The notes under the pieces are model-generated. The model saw only the letters and a program-made list of their open reading frames with translations. It ran no database searches and was not told the DNA's origin. Below are positions 17,588 through 26,814 of a stretch of 64,000 nt of DNA, one piece after another (position 1 is the first letter of the stretch; each line of letters opens with the position of its first letter). The position numbers and the translations under genes were made by a program. Source of the DNA: Qipengyuania spongiae (GTDB lineage: Bacteria; Pseudomonadota; Alphaproteobacteria; Sphingomonadales; Sphingomonadaceae). The DNA lies in NCBI RefSeq assembly GCF_026168555.1, contig NZ_CP092471.1, positions 940,501-1,004,500 on the forward strand, read 5' to 3'.

Positions 17588-18475
17588 TCAATTTTCGTCG
17601 GCCCGTGCGAAGAGGCGGCCCGCCACGCAATCGAGCCGGGCGACCAGCTCCGGATCGAACATGTCCGGATTGGTGATTACGCTGTCGTCGAGCGCGGTGT
17701 CGATCGGCGAGGGGCTGCGCGTGGCGGGGAGTGCGTTGCAGAACGCCTCGACCGTTTTGCGCGCAAGGCTGGCATTGGCCTGCATCTGGGCGATGATCTC
17801 GCTCACGTCGACCGCCGCCGCGCTGTCGCGCCAGCTGTCCCAGTCGGTGACCATGGCGAGGAGAGCGTAGGGCAGTTCCGCCTCCCGCGCGAGCTTGGCT
17901 TCGGGCATTCCGGTCATCCCGATGACCTCCGCACCCCAGCTGCGGTAAAGCTTGCTTTCGGCGCGGCTGGAGAATTGCGGGCCTTCCATGGCGAGATAGG
18001 TCGCGCTCTCGCTCGCCTCGCCACCGGCTGCCCGCACCGCCTCGACCGCGAAGCGCGACAGGCGCTGGCAGACCGGATCGCCCATGGAGACATGCGCCAC
18101 GAAGCCCGTATCGAAGAAGGAGGAGGCGCGGCCTTTCGTCTGGTCGATGAACTGGTCAACCGCGACGAAGCGGCCCGGCGGCAACGCCTCGCTGAGCGAT
18201 CCGACCGCACTGATTGCGAGAATGTCGGTTGCCCCGGCGCGCTTCAGCGCGTCGATATTCGCGCGGGCGTTCAGCTTGCCGGGAAGAACACGGTGGCCGC
18301 GTCCGTGGCGGGGCAGGAAGCGGACCTGCACCCGTCCGATGCGGCCGCACAGGATCTCGTCGGACGGTTCGCCCCAGGGCGACTTGACCGCGATCCACTG
18401 CGCGTCCTCGAGCGCGTCGATGGCATAGAGGCCCGACCCGCCGATGATCCCGATCACCCATTCATCACCGCTCAT
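17588..18475 (-). CDS. mtnP: S-methyl-5'-thioadenosine phosphorylase
   Basis: Phosphorolysis of methylthioadenosine to adenine and methylthioribose-1-phosphate, the first salvage step after polyamine or autoinducer synthesis. It is a 295-residue member of PNP/MTAP family 2. Motifs are GIIGGSGLY, FLPRHGRGHR (phosphate-binding), ISAVGSL, MEGPQFSSRAESKLYR, and VIGMTGMPEAKLAREAELPY. The ATG at 18475 follows an AGGAG site 8 bases upstream; an earlier in-frame ATG at 18502 has none. It is first gene of the mtnP-glpD-putA unit. Purine nucleoside phosphorylase activity is the alternative, but the residues fit MTA better. Confidence 0.92.
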   Translation of the reverse strand: MSGDEWVIGIIGGSGLYAIDALEDAQWIAVKSPWGEPSDEILCGRIGRVQVRFLPRHGRGHRVLPGKLNARANIDALKRAGATDILAISAVGSLSEALPPGRFVAVDQFIDQTKGRASSFFDTGFVAHVSMGDPVCQRLSRFAVEAVRAAGGEASESATYLAMEGPQFSSRAESKLYRSWGAEVIGMTGMPEAKLAREAELPYALLAMVTDWDSWRDSAAAVDVSEIIAQMQANASLARKTVEAFCNALPATRSPSPIDTALDDSVITNPDMFDPELVARLDCVAGRLFARADEN

Positions 18476-18543
18476 GCCGCTCGCTCCTGCCCGATGCTGC
18501 AAACGCGGGCGGGGGTGATAGCTGGGGCGGCGGGTGTAAAGCG

Positions 18544-19074
18544 CTATCTTTCGATCACGTCGCCCGACATCGGTGCCAGCTTGGAGAGGAAGCGGTTCTG
18601 CGCGGCGAAGGGCACGCCTTCCTCGCCCATGGCAGCCTGCAGGTTCTCGACCAGAGCGTTCATGTCGCCCTTGCGAGAGCCGAGCCCGTCGTGAGATGCG
18701 CGCATGTCCCGGCCGGTATAGTCGCAGCCCGCGTTGAGAATGTAACAGAACTGTTCGAACAGCGTGCGGCGCAGGCGGACCGTGTCGTGGCCCGCAAAGA
18801 TCGCCGCAATGCGCGGATCGGCGAGGTTGAGATCGACCAGCCGGTCGACCACACGGCGGATGCCCGGCTGACCGTTGAAATGCGCGGCCATGCTGTCGCC
18901 GGCGAAGGGTGCGGCGCCGGCATTGGCGTTGCTGCGATCGTATGGCTCGACCGGAAGCTCGCCGGTGATGGAGTCGCGTATCTCGGCCTCGACGCCGAAT
19001 TCGGCGTCCCAGTCCACGTCGGGGTCGGGGGCCTGCTGAAGGACCAGGAGGGGGATGGCTGCGAGCAGAAGCAT
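18544..19074 (-). CDS. Group 1 truncated haemoglobin with N-terminal leader
   Basis: A 176-residue protein whose C-terminal 110 residues match group 1 truncated globins: helix segment VVDRLVDLNLADPRIAAIF, then LFEQFCYILNAGCDYTGRDM and proximal His128 in ASHDGLG. Cys110 and Cys117 flank the haem pocket region. The N-terminal 15 residues are very hydrophobic and followed by an acidic linker, suggesting export or a membrane anchor, unlike the cytosolic forms; signal cleavage is uncertain because the n-region lacks positive charge. It follows the DUF3034 gene by 24 bases and faces the cupredoxin / c-di-GMP genes. Likely ligands are O2, NO or peroxide. Confidence 0.82.
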   Translation of the reverse strand: MLLLAAIPLLVLQQAPDPDVDWDAEFGVEAEIRDSITGELPVEPYDRSNANAGAAPFAGDSMAAHFNGQPGIRRVVDRLVDLNLADPRIAAIFAGHDTVRLRRTLFEQFCYILNAGCDYTGRDMRASHDGLGSRKGDMNALVENLQAAMGEEGVPFAAQNRFLSKLAPMSGDVIER

Positions 19075-19098
19075 GGGCGTAAATCCTGGAAACGGGTT

Positions 19099-20067
19099 CT
19101 AGAAGGCGATCTGAGCCTGGAGAAAGGCCCCGCGCTGTTCCTCGAACGTCGCGATCGAGCCGAGATCGGCGTAGGCGGCGGTGAGCGTGAGAAAATCAGT
19201 TGGCGCGTAGGCCGCGAACAGATCCATCCAACCGTCTTCGCCGAGGCCGAGATTGTCGGGCTTGCTGCGATATTCAGCACCCAGGGCGAAACGACGCGAG
19301 AACTGGTAGGCGAGCGATCCCTCGAACTGGAGACCGTAATCGGGATGGGCGGCGCTGCCGAAGCCGAGGAGGCCGTTCTGATTGGCCTTGGTCAGACGCA
19401 ACGTGCCGTTGGCGAGAATGCTGCGCGACAGCAGCAGCTTGGTCGCCGAGACGTAGACATCGGTGCCTTCCGCCTCCGCCGCCCCGAGCGCTGCGACGAC
19501 GGCGTCGTTGCGGCTGCGCTTGTGCTGGACGCCGAGGCTGATCTGCGGAAGTAGCGGCTCGCCGTAAACGAGATCGCCAAGCAGGCGAAACTTTGCTCCG
19601 AACACGTCCTGGCTGAACGTGTAACCCTCGCCGAGACCGAGCGCGGCGCCCGCATCGTTCGTGTCGAAATTCTGCCGGGCGTAGCTCAGCTCGATCCGAT
19701 TGCCGAAGCTCGCGGCAACTCCGTGGCTCTGCCAGGTGAAGTCGGGCAGCAGGACCAGCGTCGCGTGGGCCGAAATGCCCAAGCCGCGCTCCTCCATGCC
19801 TGCCAGCGTCGCCCAGCTGGCGATGCCGCCGCCGCTGGTTCCCTCGATCGTGGTGACGCCGTTGGTCAGAAGCAGTTTGCCGCTGTAATCGATACTGGGC
19901 GCGAACGGCTCGGCCGCTTGGTCAGGCGGGAGGAACGCCTCGGTTGCGGCTTCGTCCGAAGCGGAGACGCCGGGCCCATTCATTACATACTGCCCCTCGG
20001 CGGCAGCAGGTGTGGCCAGAATCCAAACTGCGAGCGCTGCGACGGCGAACGGGCGGTTTATCGACAT
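19099..20067 (-). CDS. DUF3034 family outer-membrane beta protein
   Basis: A 322-residue exported protein with Sec signal (cleavage after ATPAAA, residue 22). The conserved opening of the mature domain is LLLTNGVTTIEGTSGGGI, which I recognise as DUF3034. The rest alternates short hydrophobic and aromatic strands and ends in a terminal Phe (QAQIAF), as in outer-membrane beta barrels of porin/FadL size. Function is undescribed. It is first gene of a two-gene unit with the truncated globin and divergent, across 73 bases, from the amicyanin-like and GGDEF/EAL genes. Confidence 0.8.
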   Translation of the reverse strand: MSINRPFAVAALAVWILATPAAAEGQYVMNGPGVSASDEAATEAFLPPDQAAEPFAPSIDYSGKLLLTNGVTTIEGTSGGGIASWATLAGMEERGLGISAHATLVLLPDFTWQSHGVAASFGNRIELSYARQNFDTNDAGAALGLGEGYTFSQDVFGAKFRLLGDLVYGEPLLPQISLGVQHKRSRNDAVVAALGAAEAEGTDVYVSATKLLLSRSILANGTLRLTKANQNGLLGFGSAAHPDYGLQFEGSLAYQFSRRFALGAEYRSKPDNLGLGEDGWMDLFAAYAPTDFLTLTAAYADLGSIATFEEQRGAFLQAQIAF

Positions 20068-20090
20068 CCGAACCCTCTGGAAGCACAGGG

Positions 20091-20106
20091 TTTAAATCGG
20101 ATTAAC
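20091..20106 (+). promoter_or_regulatory. CtrA-like box between DUF3034 and cupredoxin genes
   Basis: TTTA-N7-TTAAC matches seven of eight bases of the CtrA consensus TTAA-N7-TTAA plus the following C. It lies in the 73-base divergent gap, 34 bases before the cupredoxin start and 23 bases from the DUF3034 start, so one site could control both arms. Confidence 0.45.
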
Positions 20107-20140
20107 TCCGCTCGGACACTTTCTTAACCCGAACCCGAAT

Positions 20141-20764
20141 ATGCGGGAGGCTATGATCAAGCTCGCGCTCATCCTCGTTTCGGCCATCGCCCTTCCCTTG
20201 GCGGCGGCCTGGAGCGCGGCCCCGGGCGATGTCCGCGTGCAGGTGGTCGACGAACGCGGGATGCCGGTCCGCGATGCGGTGGTCGAGATCGCGGCATCGG
20301 GCGCCGCGGCGGGCCGGATCACCTTCCCGTGGCGGATGGCGATGGCGCAGAAAAACGAACAATTCGTACCCGGGACATTGATCGTCGCGCGGGGCAGCAC
20401 GGTCGCCTTTCCCAATCTCGACCGGGTCCGCCATTCGGTCTACAGCTTTTCCAAGCCTGCGCGTTTCTCGATCGACCTCTACGGCCGCGACCAGACGCGC
20501 AGCCAGAACTTCCCGATCGCCGGCAGTGTGGCGATCGGCTGCAACATCCACGATGCCATGCGCGGGTATATCCGTGTGGTCTCGACCCCCTATGCGGTAA
20601 AGACGGACCATAACGGCATAGCGGCTCTCACCGGGGTCCCTCGCGGCGCGGCGACTGTCACCGTGTGGCATCCGCGTCTGCGTGCGCCCGGTGGCGAGCT
20701 GTCCCGCAAGACAACCATCACCGGCGGCAGCGACCGCACGAAGATCCCAGTGAAGCTGCGCTGA
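20141..20764 (+). CDS. Exported amicyanin-like cupredoxin (methylamine-utilization-type annotation)
   Basis: A 207-residue periplasmic protein with a Sec signal (cleavage near residue 26). A cupredoxin-like core follows, with candidate type-1 copper ligands His98 (VRHSVYSF), Cys134, His137 and Met140 in CNIHDAM. The Cys-x2-His-x2-Met spacing is that of amicyanin. A C-terminal carboxypeptidase-regulatory-like beta domain (about residues 150-207) follows. Family members are often labelled methylamine utilization protein, but no methylamine dehydrogenase genes are here, so that role is unlikely. An alternative start at 20153 gives a tidier signal peptide but its GGAGG sits only 2 bases away. The gene ends 2 bases before the GGDEF/EAL gene, so the two are co-expressed. 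Confidence 0.82.
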   Translation: MREAMIKLALILVSAIALPLAAAWSAAPGDVRVQVVDERGMPVRDAVVEIAASGAAAGRITFPWRMAMAQKNEQFVPGTLIVARGSTVAFPNLDRVRHSVYSFSKPARFSIDLYGRDQTRSQNFPIAGSVAIGCNIHDAMRGYIRVVSTPYAVKTDHNGIAALTGVPRGAATVTVWHPRLRAPGGELSRKTTITGGSDRTKIPVKLR

Positions 20765-20766
20765 CG

Positions 20767-23073
20767 ATGAGGCGGTTGTGGCGTTCCATCTGGCGCTTCG
20801 GGTCGCTGCGTCTGCGTATCGGGGTCCTTTACGCCCTGCTCTTCGCCGCGGTCCTGGCGGCGGTGATGACGATCGTGGATGCCGGTATCGAACGTTTCGG
20901 CGAAGATGCCGCCTCGCGCGATCTCGCCGCCAACGCGCGGGTGTTCGACGAAATTCTCGGATTGCGCGCACGCCAGATGAGCGGTTCGGCGGCGGTCCTG
21001 GCGAGCGATTTCGGTTTTCGCGAGGCCTTCGCAACGCAGGACCGACCCACGATCGCCAGCGCGCTCCGCAGCCTCAAGCATCGCTCGGGAGCGGGCGGTG
21101 CCTTCGCGGTCGGGCTGGACGGAACGCTGATCGGCGACGGCGCCTCGCCAAATTTCGATGTCGCCACGATATGGGGGGCGCTGGACGCTGGCGAGGATCA
21201 GGGCATCATCCGCCTGGGCGATACGCTGGCGCTCGCCGCGGCCTCGCCGATCGAGGCGCCCGATCTGCTCGGCTGGCTGGTCGTCGCGCAGCCACTGGAT
21301 GCGACGGAGATGGAGCGGCTCGCCGCGCTCGGTGCCGTCGAGATGAACGCGACCATCTCCGCCCGGAGCGATCTGCCGGACTGGGCCGCGAACGCCGAAC
21401 CGGGCGAAGTCGTGGAGGGGCCCGAAGACGAGCCGGTGCTGCATCATTTCTCCCGCCTCGCCACGCTCCAGGAAGGGCTCTCGCCGCGGCTGGCGCTGGC
21501 TCATCCGCTGGGCGAGGCGTTGTCGCGCTACGCGACGCTGCGTTACCAGTTGGCGGCGATAGCGCTGGCGGGTCTGGCGCTAATCATCGCGCTCGGTTTC
21601 CGGATCTCCGGTTCGATCACCGGACCGCTCGGCCGCCTCGATGCCGCCGTGCGTGCCTTTGCCCGCGGCGAGGAACTGTCTCTGGAAGTCAGGACCGATG
21701 ACGAGGTCGGCCGTCTGTCTTCCAGCTTTAAGGCGATGGTCGGTGCGATCGAGGAGCGCGAGCGGCAGATCGTCCATGTCGGCCTGCATGACGGATTGAC
21801 CGGCCTGCCCAACCGAAAGCTCTTCGTCGAACAGCTCTCCCGCGCGTTGGCGCGGCGCAGGACGGGCGAGCGGCTGCTTGTCGCCTATGTCGATCTCGAC
21901 GATTTCAAAGTGGTCAACGACACGCTCGGCCATCCGGCCGGAGATGCGCTGCTGCGTCATACTGCCAAGGACCTGACCCGATGCCTGCCCGATGCACAGA
22001 TCGCGCGGCTGGGCGGTGATGAGTTCGCCATCCTGATCGACGGGATCGATCCGTCCGCCAATCTTGCCGCCATCGCCGACAATATGCAGTCCTGTTTCGG
22101 CCGGCCGATCACGATCGACGGGGTGACCGCCGAAACTTCTGCCAGCGTCGGCATCGCGATTGCTCCCGGCGACGGCGAGGATGGCGTGACGCTGATGAAA
22201 CATGCCGACCTTGCGCTCTATCGCTCGAAGCGAGAGGGCAAGGCCGGGCACCATTTCTTCGAACCGGCCCTCGACGAGCAGGCGCGGATGCGGCGCGAGA
22301 TGGAACTCGACCTGCGCCTCGCGATCCGCGACGGCGGGTTCGAGCTCTATTTCCAGCCGCTCTACAATCTCAGGGACGACTGCCTTCAGGGTTTCGAGGC
22401 GCTGATCCGCTGGCCGCATCCCAGGCGCGGCATGATCAGTCCGGCCGAATTCATCCCGCTCGCCGAGGAGACCGGGCTGATCGTGCAGATCGGCGAATGG
22501 GTCCTTCGCGAAGCTTGTCGCATTGCGACCCGCTGGCCCGAGAACCTGACCGTGGCGGTCAACATCTCGCCGCGACAGTTCGCCGCACCGGGCCTGTCCT
22601 CGACCATCCTGCAGGCGCTTGGCCAGTCCGGACTGGCCCCGAACCGCCTCGAGCTGGAGATCACCGAAAGCGTCTTCATCGCCAACATCGAGAAGACCTT
22701 GAGCGCGCTTCACGGCCTGCGGGACCTTGGCGTCAAGATCGCGCTCGACGATTTCGGTACGGGCTATTCCTCGCTCAGCTATCTACGCAGCTTTCCCTTC
22801 GACAAGGTCAAGATCGACCGCAGTTTTGTTCGCGACCTGACCGAGGAGGGCAATGCCCATGCGGTCATTCGGGCGATCACCACGCTTGCCGAAGCACTCG
22901 GCATGGCGACGCTGGCAGAGGGGGTGGAACTGCCAGAACAGTGCGAAATCCTGCGGCGCGAAGGGTGCCAGTTCATCCAGGGCTATCTGTTGAGCGAGCC
23001 GGTGGAGGAGCATCGTCTGGCCGGGCTGATCGGCGATTACGCCGAGATCGAGCGATCCGCCCTGCGAGCTTGA
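20767..23073 (+). CDS. Periplasmic-sensing GGDEF/EAL bifunctional c-di-GMP enzyme
   Basis: A 768-residue inner-membrane protein. One helix (about 17-38) leads to a periplasmic sensor domain of about 220 residues (Cache/4-helix-like, family uncertain), a second helix (about 260-280), HAMP, GGDEF and EAL. The GGDEF motif is intact at 416-420 and EAL is intact at 544-546 (FEALIRW), with DDFGTGYSSLSYL and KIDRSFV; both synthesis and breakdown of c-di-GMP are therefore possible. No RxxD inhibitory site was looked for in detail. The ATG at 20767 is 2 bases after the cupredoxin stop. Genetic coupling suggests the cupredoxin reports a periplasmic redox, copper or gas signal to this sensor. Confidence 0.93.
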   Translation: MRRLWRSIWRFGSLRLRIGVLYALLFAAVLAAVMTIVDAGIERFGEDAASRDLAANARVFDEILGLRARQMSGSAAVLASDFGFREAFATQDRPTIASALRSLKHRSGAGGAFAVGLDGTLIGDGASPNFDVATIWGALDAGEDQGIIRLGDTLALAAASPIEAPDLLGWLVVAQPLDATEMERLAALGAVEMNATISARSDLPDWAANAEPGEVVEGPEDEPVLHHFSRLATLQEGLSPRLALAHPLGEALSRYATLRYQLAAIALAGLALIIALGFRISGSITGPLGRLDAAVRAFARGEELSLEVRTDDEVGRLSSSFKAMVGAIEERERQIVHVGLHDGLTGLPNRKLFVEQLSRALARRRTGERLLVAYVDLDDFKVVNDTLGHPAGDALLRHTAKDLTRCLPDAQIARLGGDEFAILIDGIDPSANLAAIADNMQSCFGRPITIDGVTAETSASVGIAIAPGDGEDGVTLMKHADLALYRSKREGKAGHHFFEPALDEQARMRREMELDLRLAIRDGGFELYFQPLYNLRDDCLQGFEALIRWPHPRRGMISPAEFIPLAEETGLIVQIGEWVLREACRIATRWPENLTVAVNISPRQFAAPGLSSTILQALGQSGLAPNRLELEITESVFIANIEKTLSALHGLRDLGVKIALDDFGTGYSSLSYLRSFPFDKVKIDRSFVRDLTEEGNAHAVIRAITTLAEALGMATLAEGVELPEQCEILRREGCQFIQGYLLSEPVEEHRLAGLIGDYAEIERSALRA

Positions 23074-23074
23074 T

Positions 23075-23126
23075 CGAACGATATTCTTGTTCGGTACTTG
23101 ATCGGCTCTCGTTCCCTGGAGGAACG
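23075..23126. terminator. Two hairpins between convergent GGDEF/EAL and hybrid-kinase genes
   Basis: CGAAC/GTTCG (23075-23079 with 23089-23093) and CGTTCC-CTGGA-GGAACG (23110-23126, 6-bp stem, 5-base loop) fill the 98-base gap between two convergent genes. There is no strong U-tract, so a bidirectional terminator is likely by position but not certain. Confidence 0.4.
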
Positions 23127-23171
23127 CGACGCGGCCCGCCGATCCCGCGTCCGACAACCGCTCCGCTTGTT

Positions 23172-26100
23172 TCAGGCGGCCAGACGGGGGCGGATGCCGG
23201 CGAGAAGTTCGGCCGCCGTCTCGGCGCTGGCTTTGGCGAGGCGGTATTCCGCATCGCTCGACGCATCCCCCAGCTCCGCTTCTCCGAAATAGGCGGCAAC
23301 GCCGGCGATCTGATGGAGCAGGCCGGCGATTTCGGCAAGCGTCTCGCCTTCCAGTCTTCCGTCCCGCAGAGCGGTGTCGATAGCTTCCAGCGCGAGGCGC
23401 TTGCGCTCCGCGAACATGGCGGAAAGGTCGGGCCCTGCTTCCCGGACGAGCTCTTCCGCCGGTTCCTCTTCGATCTCCGACACCTCATCGGCCACAGCAA
23501 GCTCGCCGTTTCCGATCCATTTGTGCAACGCGGCTTCGAGATCGTGCATCCGCAGCGGCTTCGAAAGATGATCCTGCATTCCCGCCGCACGGCATTCGGC
23601 GACGTCGTCGGCATAGGCGTTGGCGGTGAGGGCGACGATCGGGAGATCGCCCGGAGTACAGCCCGCGGCCCTGATCCGGCGAGTCGCCTCGAGCCCGTCG
23701 AGATTGGGCATCTGCATGTCCATCAGTACGAGGTCGTAAGGTGTGCCGTCGGCCATCGCGCGTTCGACCATCTCGACCGCGACGGCACCGTCCGGCGCCA
23801 GTTCGGCAGTGCATCCCGTCCGCGCGACCATTGCCATCGTCAGGCGAAGGTTCACCGGATTGTCCTCGGCAACGAGGATGCGGGCGCCTGCTCGAAAAGG
23901 CTCGGCGGTATCGACGTGATCGGCGCTTTCCACATGGGGCGCTTCGCAGGGGCGGCAGGGAAGAGTGAGAGTGAAGGTCGATCCGACGCCCGGCATGCTT
24001 TCGACCGCCAGTTCGCCTCCCATCAAAGCGGCGAGTTCCGCGCTGATAGGCAGGCCCAGTCCCGTTCCGCCATAGCGTCGCGCGACGCTTTCGTCGGCCT
24101 GGGTGAACTTGTCGAATACATGGGCGATGCGGTCGGCCGGGATGCCGATGCCGGTATCGCTGACAGCGATCGTCATCGTATCCTTCTCGGGCCCGCGCCG
24201 GGCGACAATTTTCACCGCCCCCTTCTCGGTGAACTTGAGGGCGTTGCCGATCAGGTTGAGGACGATCTGGCGCACGCGCATGGCGTCGCACAACACCCAT
24301 TGCGGCAGATCGTCGGCGACATCGAGCGTGAACGCCAGATCCTTCAGGGATGCGACAGGCTCCATCAGGCGGACGGCCCCGCGTAGCTTGTGCCGCAGGT
24401 CGACGGGTTCGGATGACACCGTCATGAGACCCGAACCGATCTTCGCAAGATCGAGCAGATCGTTGAGCAGTCGCAGCATCGAACGGCCGGACTCGGAGAT
24501 CATCTCCAGATTCTGACGCTGTTCGGGATCGAGTTCGCCCGCCAGCGCCAGTTCGGTGAAGCCAATCACGCCGTTCATGGGCGTGCGAATTTCGTGGCTC
24601 ATATTGGCCAGGAACGCGGATTTCGCCTCGACCGCGCTTTCGGCGGCCTCTTTCGCGGCGAGCAGTTCGGCCTCGAGCCGCTTGGTTTCGTTGATGCTCC
24701 GCAAGGAGGCGATGATCTCCTCCGGTTCGCCCGTCGCGGGATCGCGAACGAGACCGCAATTCGCTTCGAGCCAGTTAAATTTGCCGCTCTCGACAACGCT
24801 GTAGGAGCGGAAGGCGAGCCGGACGCGCTCGTTATGCCCACTGGCGAGACGGGCGAACGCATCCGCCACCTTCTGCCGGTCTTCCTCATGGAAGCCGGTG
24901 ATGAGTTGCTCTCCGACCAGTCGCTCCGGATTGATTCCGAAAATTTCCCGCGAGGAGGGAGATGCGTATTTGCAGATCCCGTCAAGCGAGAGGCGGACCA
25001 CCGTATCGGTCGCGTTGTCGGCCAGCAGTTTGAGCTGCTTCTCGCGGCGGGCAAGTTCCAGCTCCGCCTTCTTGCGCGCGGTCATCTCGCTGACGATTCC
25101 GACATAGCCCGACCGCCGGCCTTCGGGATCGAATTCGGGCCTGAACATCACTTCGGCCCAGACAATGGACCCATCCTTGCGGACCCAGCGGAATTCTTCG
25201 TCCGCGCCTTCCTGCGCGGCGCGCGACGAGGTCCAGGAATCGCGCACCCGGGCCATGTCGTCGGGATGTAGGGCGGAAATCCACTTGCCCCCGCGCCACT
25301 CGTCGTCATCCAGCCCCGCCAGCGTCATCCACCGTTCGTTGACATAGGTGATCTGCCCGTGACGGTCGGAGCGGAAAATCCCGACAGGCGAGGCTTCGGC
25401 TAGGCGGCGGAAGCGCTCCTCGCTTTCGGCGAGTTCGTGAGACTGGCGAATGCTTTCCGTGACGTCACGGATGGTGCCGACGCCGCCGGTGAAGTTGCCG
25501 TCGACATCCCTCTGCGGTTCGATGCCGATCGAGACATGGCGCAGCCCCTGGACCTCCGTCGAGATGCGTACCGCGAGGCGTCCGGCGTCTTCTCCTGCCT
25601 CGATCCGGGCCTTCCAGTCCGCCAGCTTCTCCCCGTCTGCCTCGATCACTCGGGAAAAGGCCGGGCGGCCACGAGCGGCGTCGATCGCAAGGCTCGTATG
25701 CGCCGCCCACTGGCGATTGACGAACAGCCAGCGCCAGTTCGCATCGACCTTGAACACCAGATCGTCGAGCCCGTCGATGATCGAAGCGACGAAGTCCCGG
25801 CTTTCCGTCAGTGCATCACGAATTTCGTTACGGTCGGACAGAATGGTGGCGACCGGAAGCCCGATCGCCATGCAAGTGGCGAGGAAGACTTGCAATGCGA
25901 TCGCTTCCTCGCGCGGACCGCCCCTTACGAGGTTGATCGGGCCGTACCCGTTCATCGTCGCGAGGAAGGCGAAAATGGCCAGGATGGCGACCACGACGGC
26001 CGTTCCCAAGCGTCCGGTGCGGAAGGCGGTGAAGATCACGATCGGTGCCGCCAGGAACAGGAACGGATAGGTGGTCTGTAGAAAGGTGATCGGCAATCCG

Positions 26101-26735
26101 ACCGCCAGCGCCGCGAAAACCGCGGCCCAGCGTCGCAGGAATTCGCGGTCGTAGCGTTGCGGCCGTGCGGCGGGATCGCGTGCGATCACAACGATCGGCG
26201 CGAAGATCGCGATGGGCAGGCAGTGCGCGGCGAGCCACCGGCCGTAATGCGCCAGGAACGGCGTGTCGCTGTAGAAAGACAGGGTCGCGCCGGCGATGAT
26301 GCCCGAGATCGGCGGGATGGCGAGAGCGACGCATGCCACGACCGCGATGGGTCTCAATCCTTCGAAATTGAGATCGGCCGCGAGGAACCGCTGCAGCACG
26401 TAAATGGCGACCGCATTCTCGAGAAGATTGGCGAGGACCAGTCCGCTGGCTTGCCCCGCCACATCGCCGAAGAACAGGTTCACCGCGAGATTGGCGCAGG
26501 CGCAGAGCACGAGTCCGACGATCTGCTGCGTCAGCACTCTCTGCACGAGCAAACCGATGACGAAGGCGTTGCCAACCCAGAAGGCGGCGAGGCGGCCCGT
26601 ATCGAAAGTCAGCCGGATGGTGAGGTAGGCGATCAGTCCGTAGAGCGCGGCCAGCAGCAGCGAGGAGGTGATGCTCCATCGCGGCTGGGGGTGAGGTTCG
26701 ACCTTGGCAAGGGTGTCCGATTTCGATTTCGCCAT
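23172..26735 (-). CDS. MASE1 / multi-PAS hybrid sensor histidine kinase with receiver and Hpt
   Basis: A 1187-residue inner-membrane kinase. MASE1-type membrane sensor with about eight helices (residues 20-300; FWVGNAF motif); three PAS/PAC regions (about 315-440, 450-570, 580-700); HisKA with phospho-acceptor His714 ([12 protein letters not shown]); HATPase with DTGIGIP and [10 protein letters not shown]; receiver with acceptor Asp1006 (LMDMQMP) and KPL; and a C-terminal Hpt domain with His1141 ([13 protein letters not shown]). All elements of an internal His-Asp-His relay are present, and the final receiver must be encoded elsewhere. It is preceded by a CtrA-like box and a stem-loop close to its start codon. 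No cognate regulator adjoins it. Confidence 0.93.
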   Translation of the reverse strand: MAKSKSDTLAKVEPHPQPRWSITSSLLLAALYGLIAYLTIRLTFDTGRLAAFWVGNAFVIGLLVQRVLTQQIVGLVLCACANLAVNLFFGDVAGQASGLVLANLLENAVAIYVLQRFLAADLNFEGLRPIAVVACVALAIPPISGIIAGATLSFYSDTPFLAHYGRWLAAHCLPIAIFAPIVVIARDPAARPQRYDREFLRRWAAVFAALAVGLPITFLQTTYPFLFLAAPIVIFTAFRTGRLGTAVVVAILAIFAFLATMNGYGPINLVRGGPREEAIALQVFLATCMAIGLPVATILSDRNEIRDALTESRDFVASIIDGLDDLVFKVDANWRWLFVNRQWAAHTSLAIDAARGRPAFSRVIEADGEKLADWKARIEAGEDAGRLAVRISTEVQGLRHVSIGIEPQRDVDGNFTGGVGTIRDVTESIRQSHELAESEERFRRLAEASPVGIFRSDRHGQITYVNERWMTLAGLDDDEWRGGKWISALHPDDMARVRDSWTSSRAAQEGADEEFRWVRKDGSIVWAEVMFRPEFDPEGRRSGYVGIVSEMTARKKAELELARREKQLKLLADNATDTVVRLSLDGICKYASPSSREIFGINPERLVGEQLITGFHEEDRQKVADAFARLASGHNERVRLAFRSYSVVESGKFNWLEANCGLVRDPATGEPEEIIASLRSINETKRLEAELLAAKEAAESAVEAKSAFLANMSHEIRTPMNGVIGFTELALAGELDPEQRQNLEMISESGRSMLRLLNDLLDLAKIGSGLMTVSSEPVDLRHKLRGAVRLMEPVASLKDLAFTLDVADDLPQWVLCDAMRVRQIVLNLIGNALKFTEKGAVKIVARRGPEKDTMTIAVSDTGIGIPADRIAHVFDKFTQADESVARRYGGTGLGLPISAELAALMGGELAVESMPGVGSTFTLTLPCRPCEAPHVESADHVDTAEPFRAGARILVAEDNPVNLRLTMAMVARTGCTAELAPDGAVAVEMVERAMADGTPYDLVLMDMQMPNLDGLEATRRIRAAGCTPGDLPIVALTANAYADDVAECRAAGMQDHLSKPLRMHDLEAALHKWIGNGELAVADEVSEIEEEPAEELVREAGPDLSAMFAERKRLALEAIDTALRDGRLEGETLAEIAGLLHQIAGVAAYFGEAELGDASSDAEYRLAKASAETAAELLAGIRPRLAA

Positions 26736-26739
26736 CCCC

Positions 26740-26754
26740 GCGGCCTTAGGCCGC
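26740..26754. promoter_or_regulatory. Stem-loop just upstream of the hybrid-kinase start codon
   Basis: GCGGCC-TTA-GGCCGC is a perfect 6-bp inverted repeat ending 5 bases before the minus-strand ATG at 26735. In the transcript this strong G+C stem overlaps where a ribosome site would be, so it could limit translation. Confidence 0.4.
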
Positions 26755-26757
26755 CAT

Positions 26758-26774
26758 GGTTAATTATGGGCTAA
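26758..26774 (-). promoter_or_regulatory. CtrA-like box before the hybrid kinase
   Basis: On the minus strand TTAG-N7-TTAACC matches seven of eight consensus positions of TTAA-N7-TTAA with the extended CC. It lies 22 bases upstream of the kinase start codon. Confidence 0.5.
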
Positions 26775-26795
26775 ACCGGCCCCCCGTAGCTGTAC

Positions 26796-26809
26796 CCACG
26801 CCTGCGTGG
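26796..26809. terminator. Small hairpin after the Lrp/AsnC gene
   Basis: CCACG/CGTGG (26796-26800 with 26805-26809, 4-base loop) starts a few bases after the Lrp-family stop on the minus strand. No U-tract follows, so it is only a weak terminator candidate. Confidence 0.3.
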
Positions 26810-26814
26810 CGCGC

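Noticed and set aside
20141..20764. Methylamine utilisation function for the cupredoxin
   Set aside because: No mauA, mauB or other methylamine genes are near; the label comes from fold similarity only.
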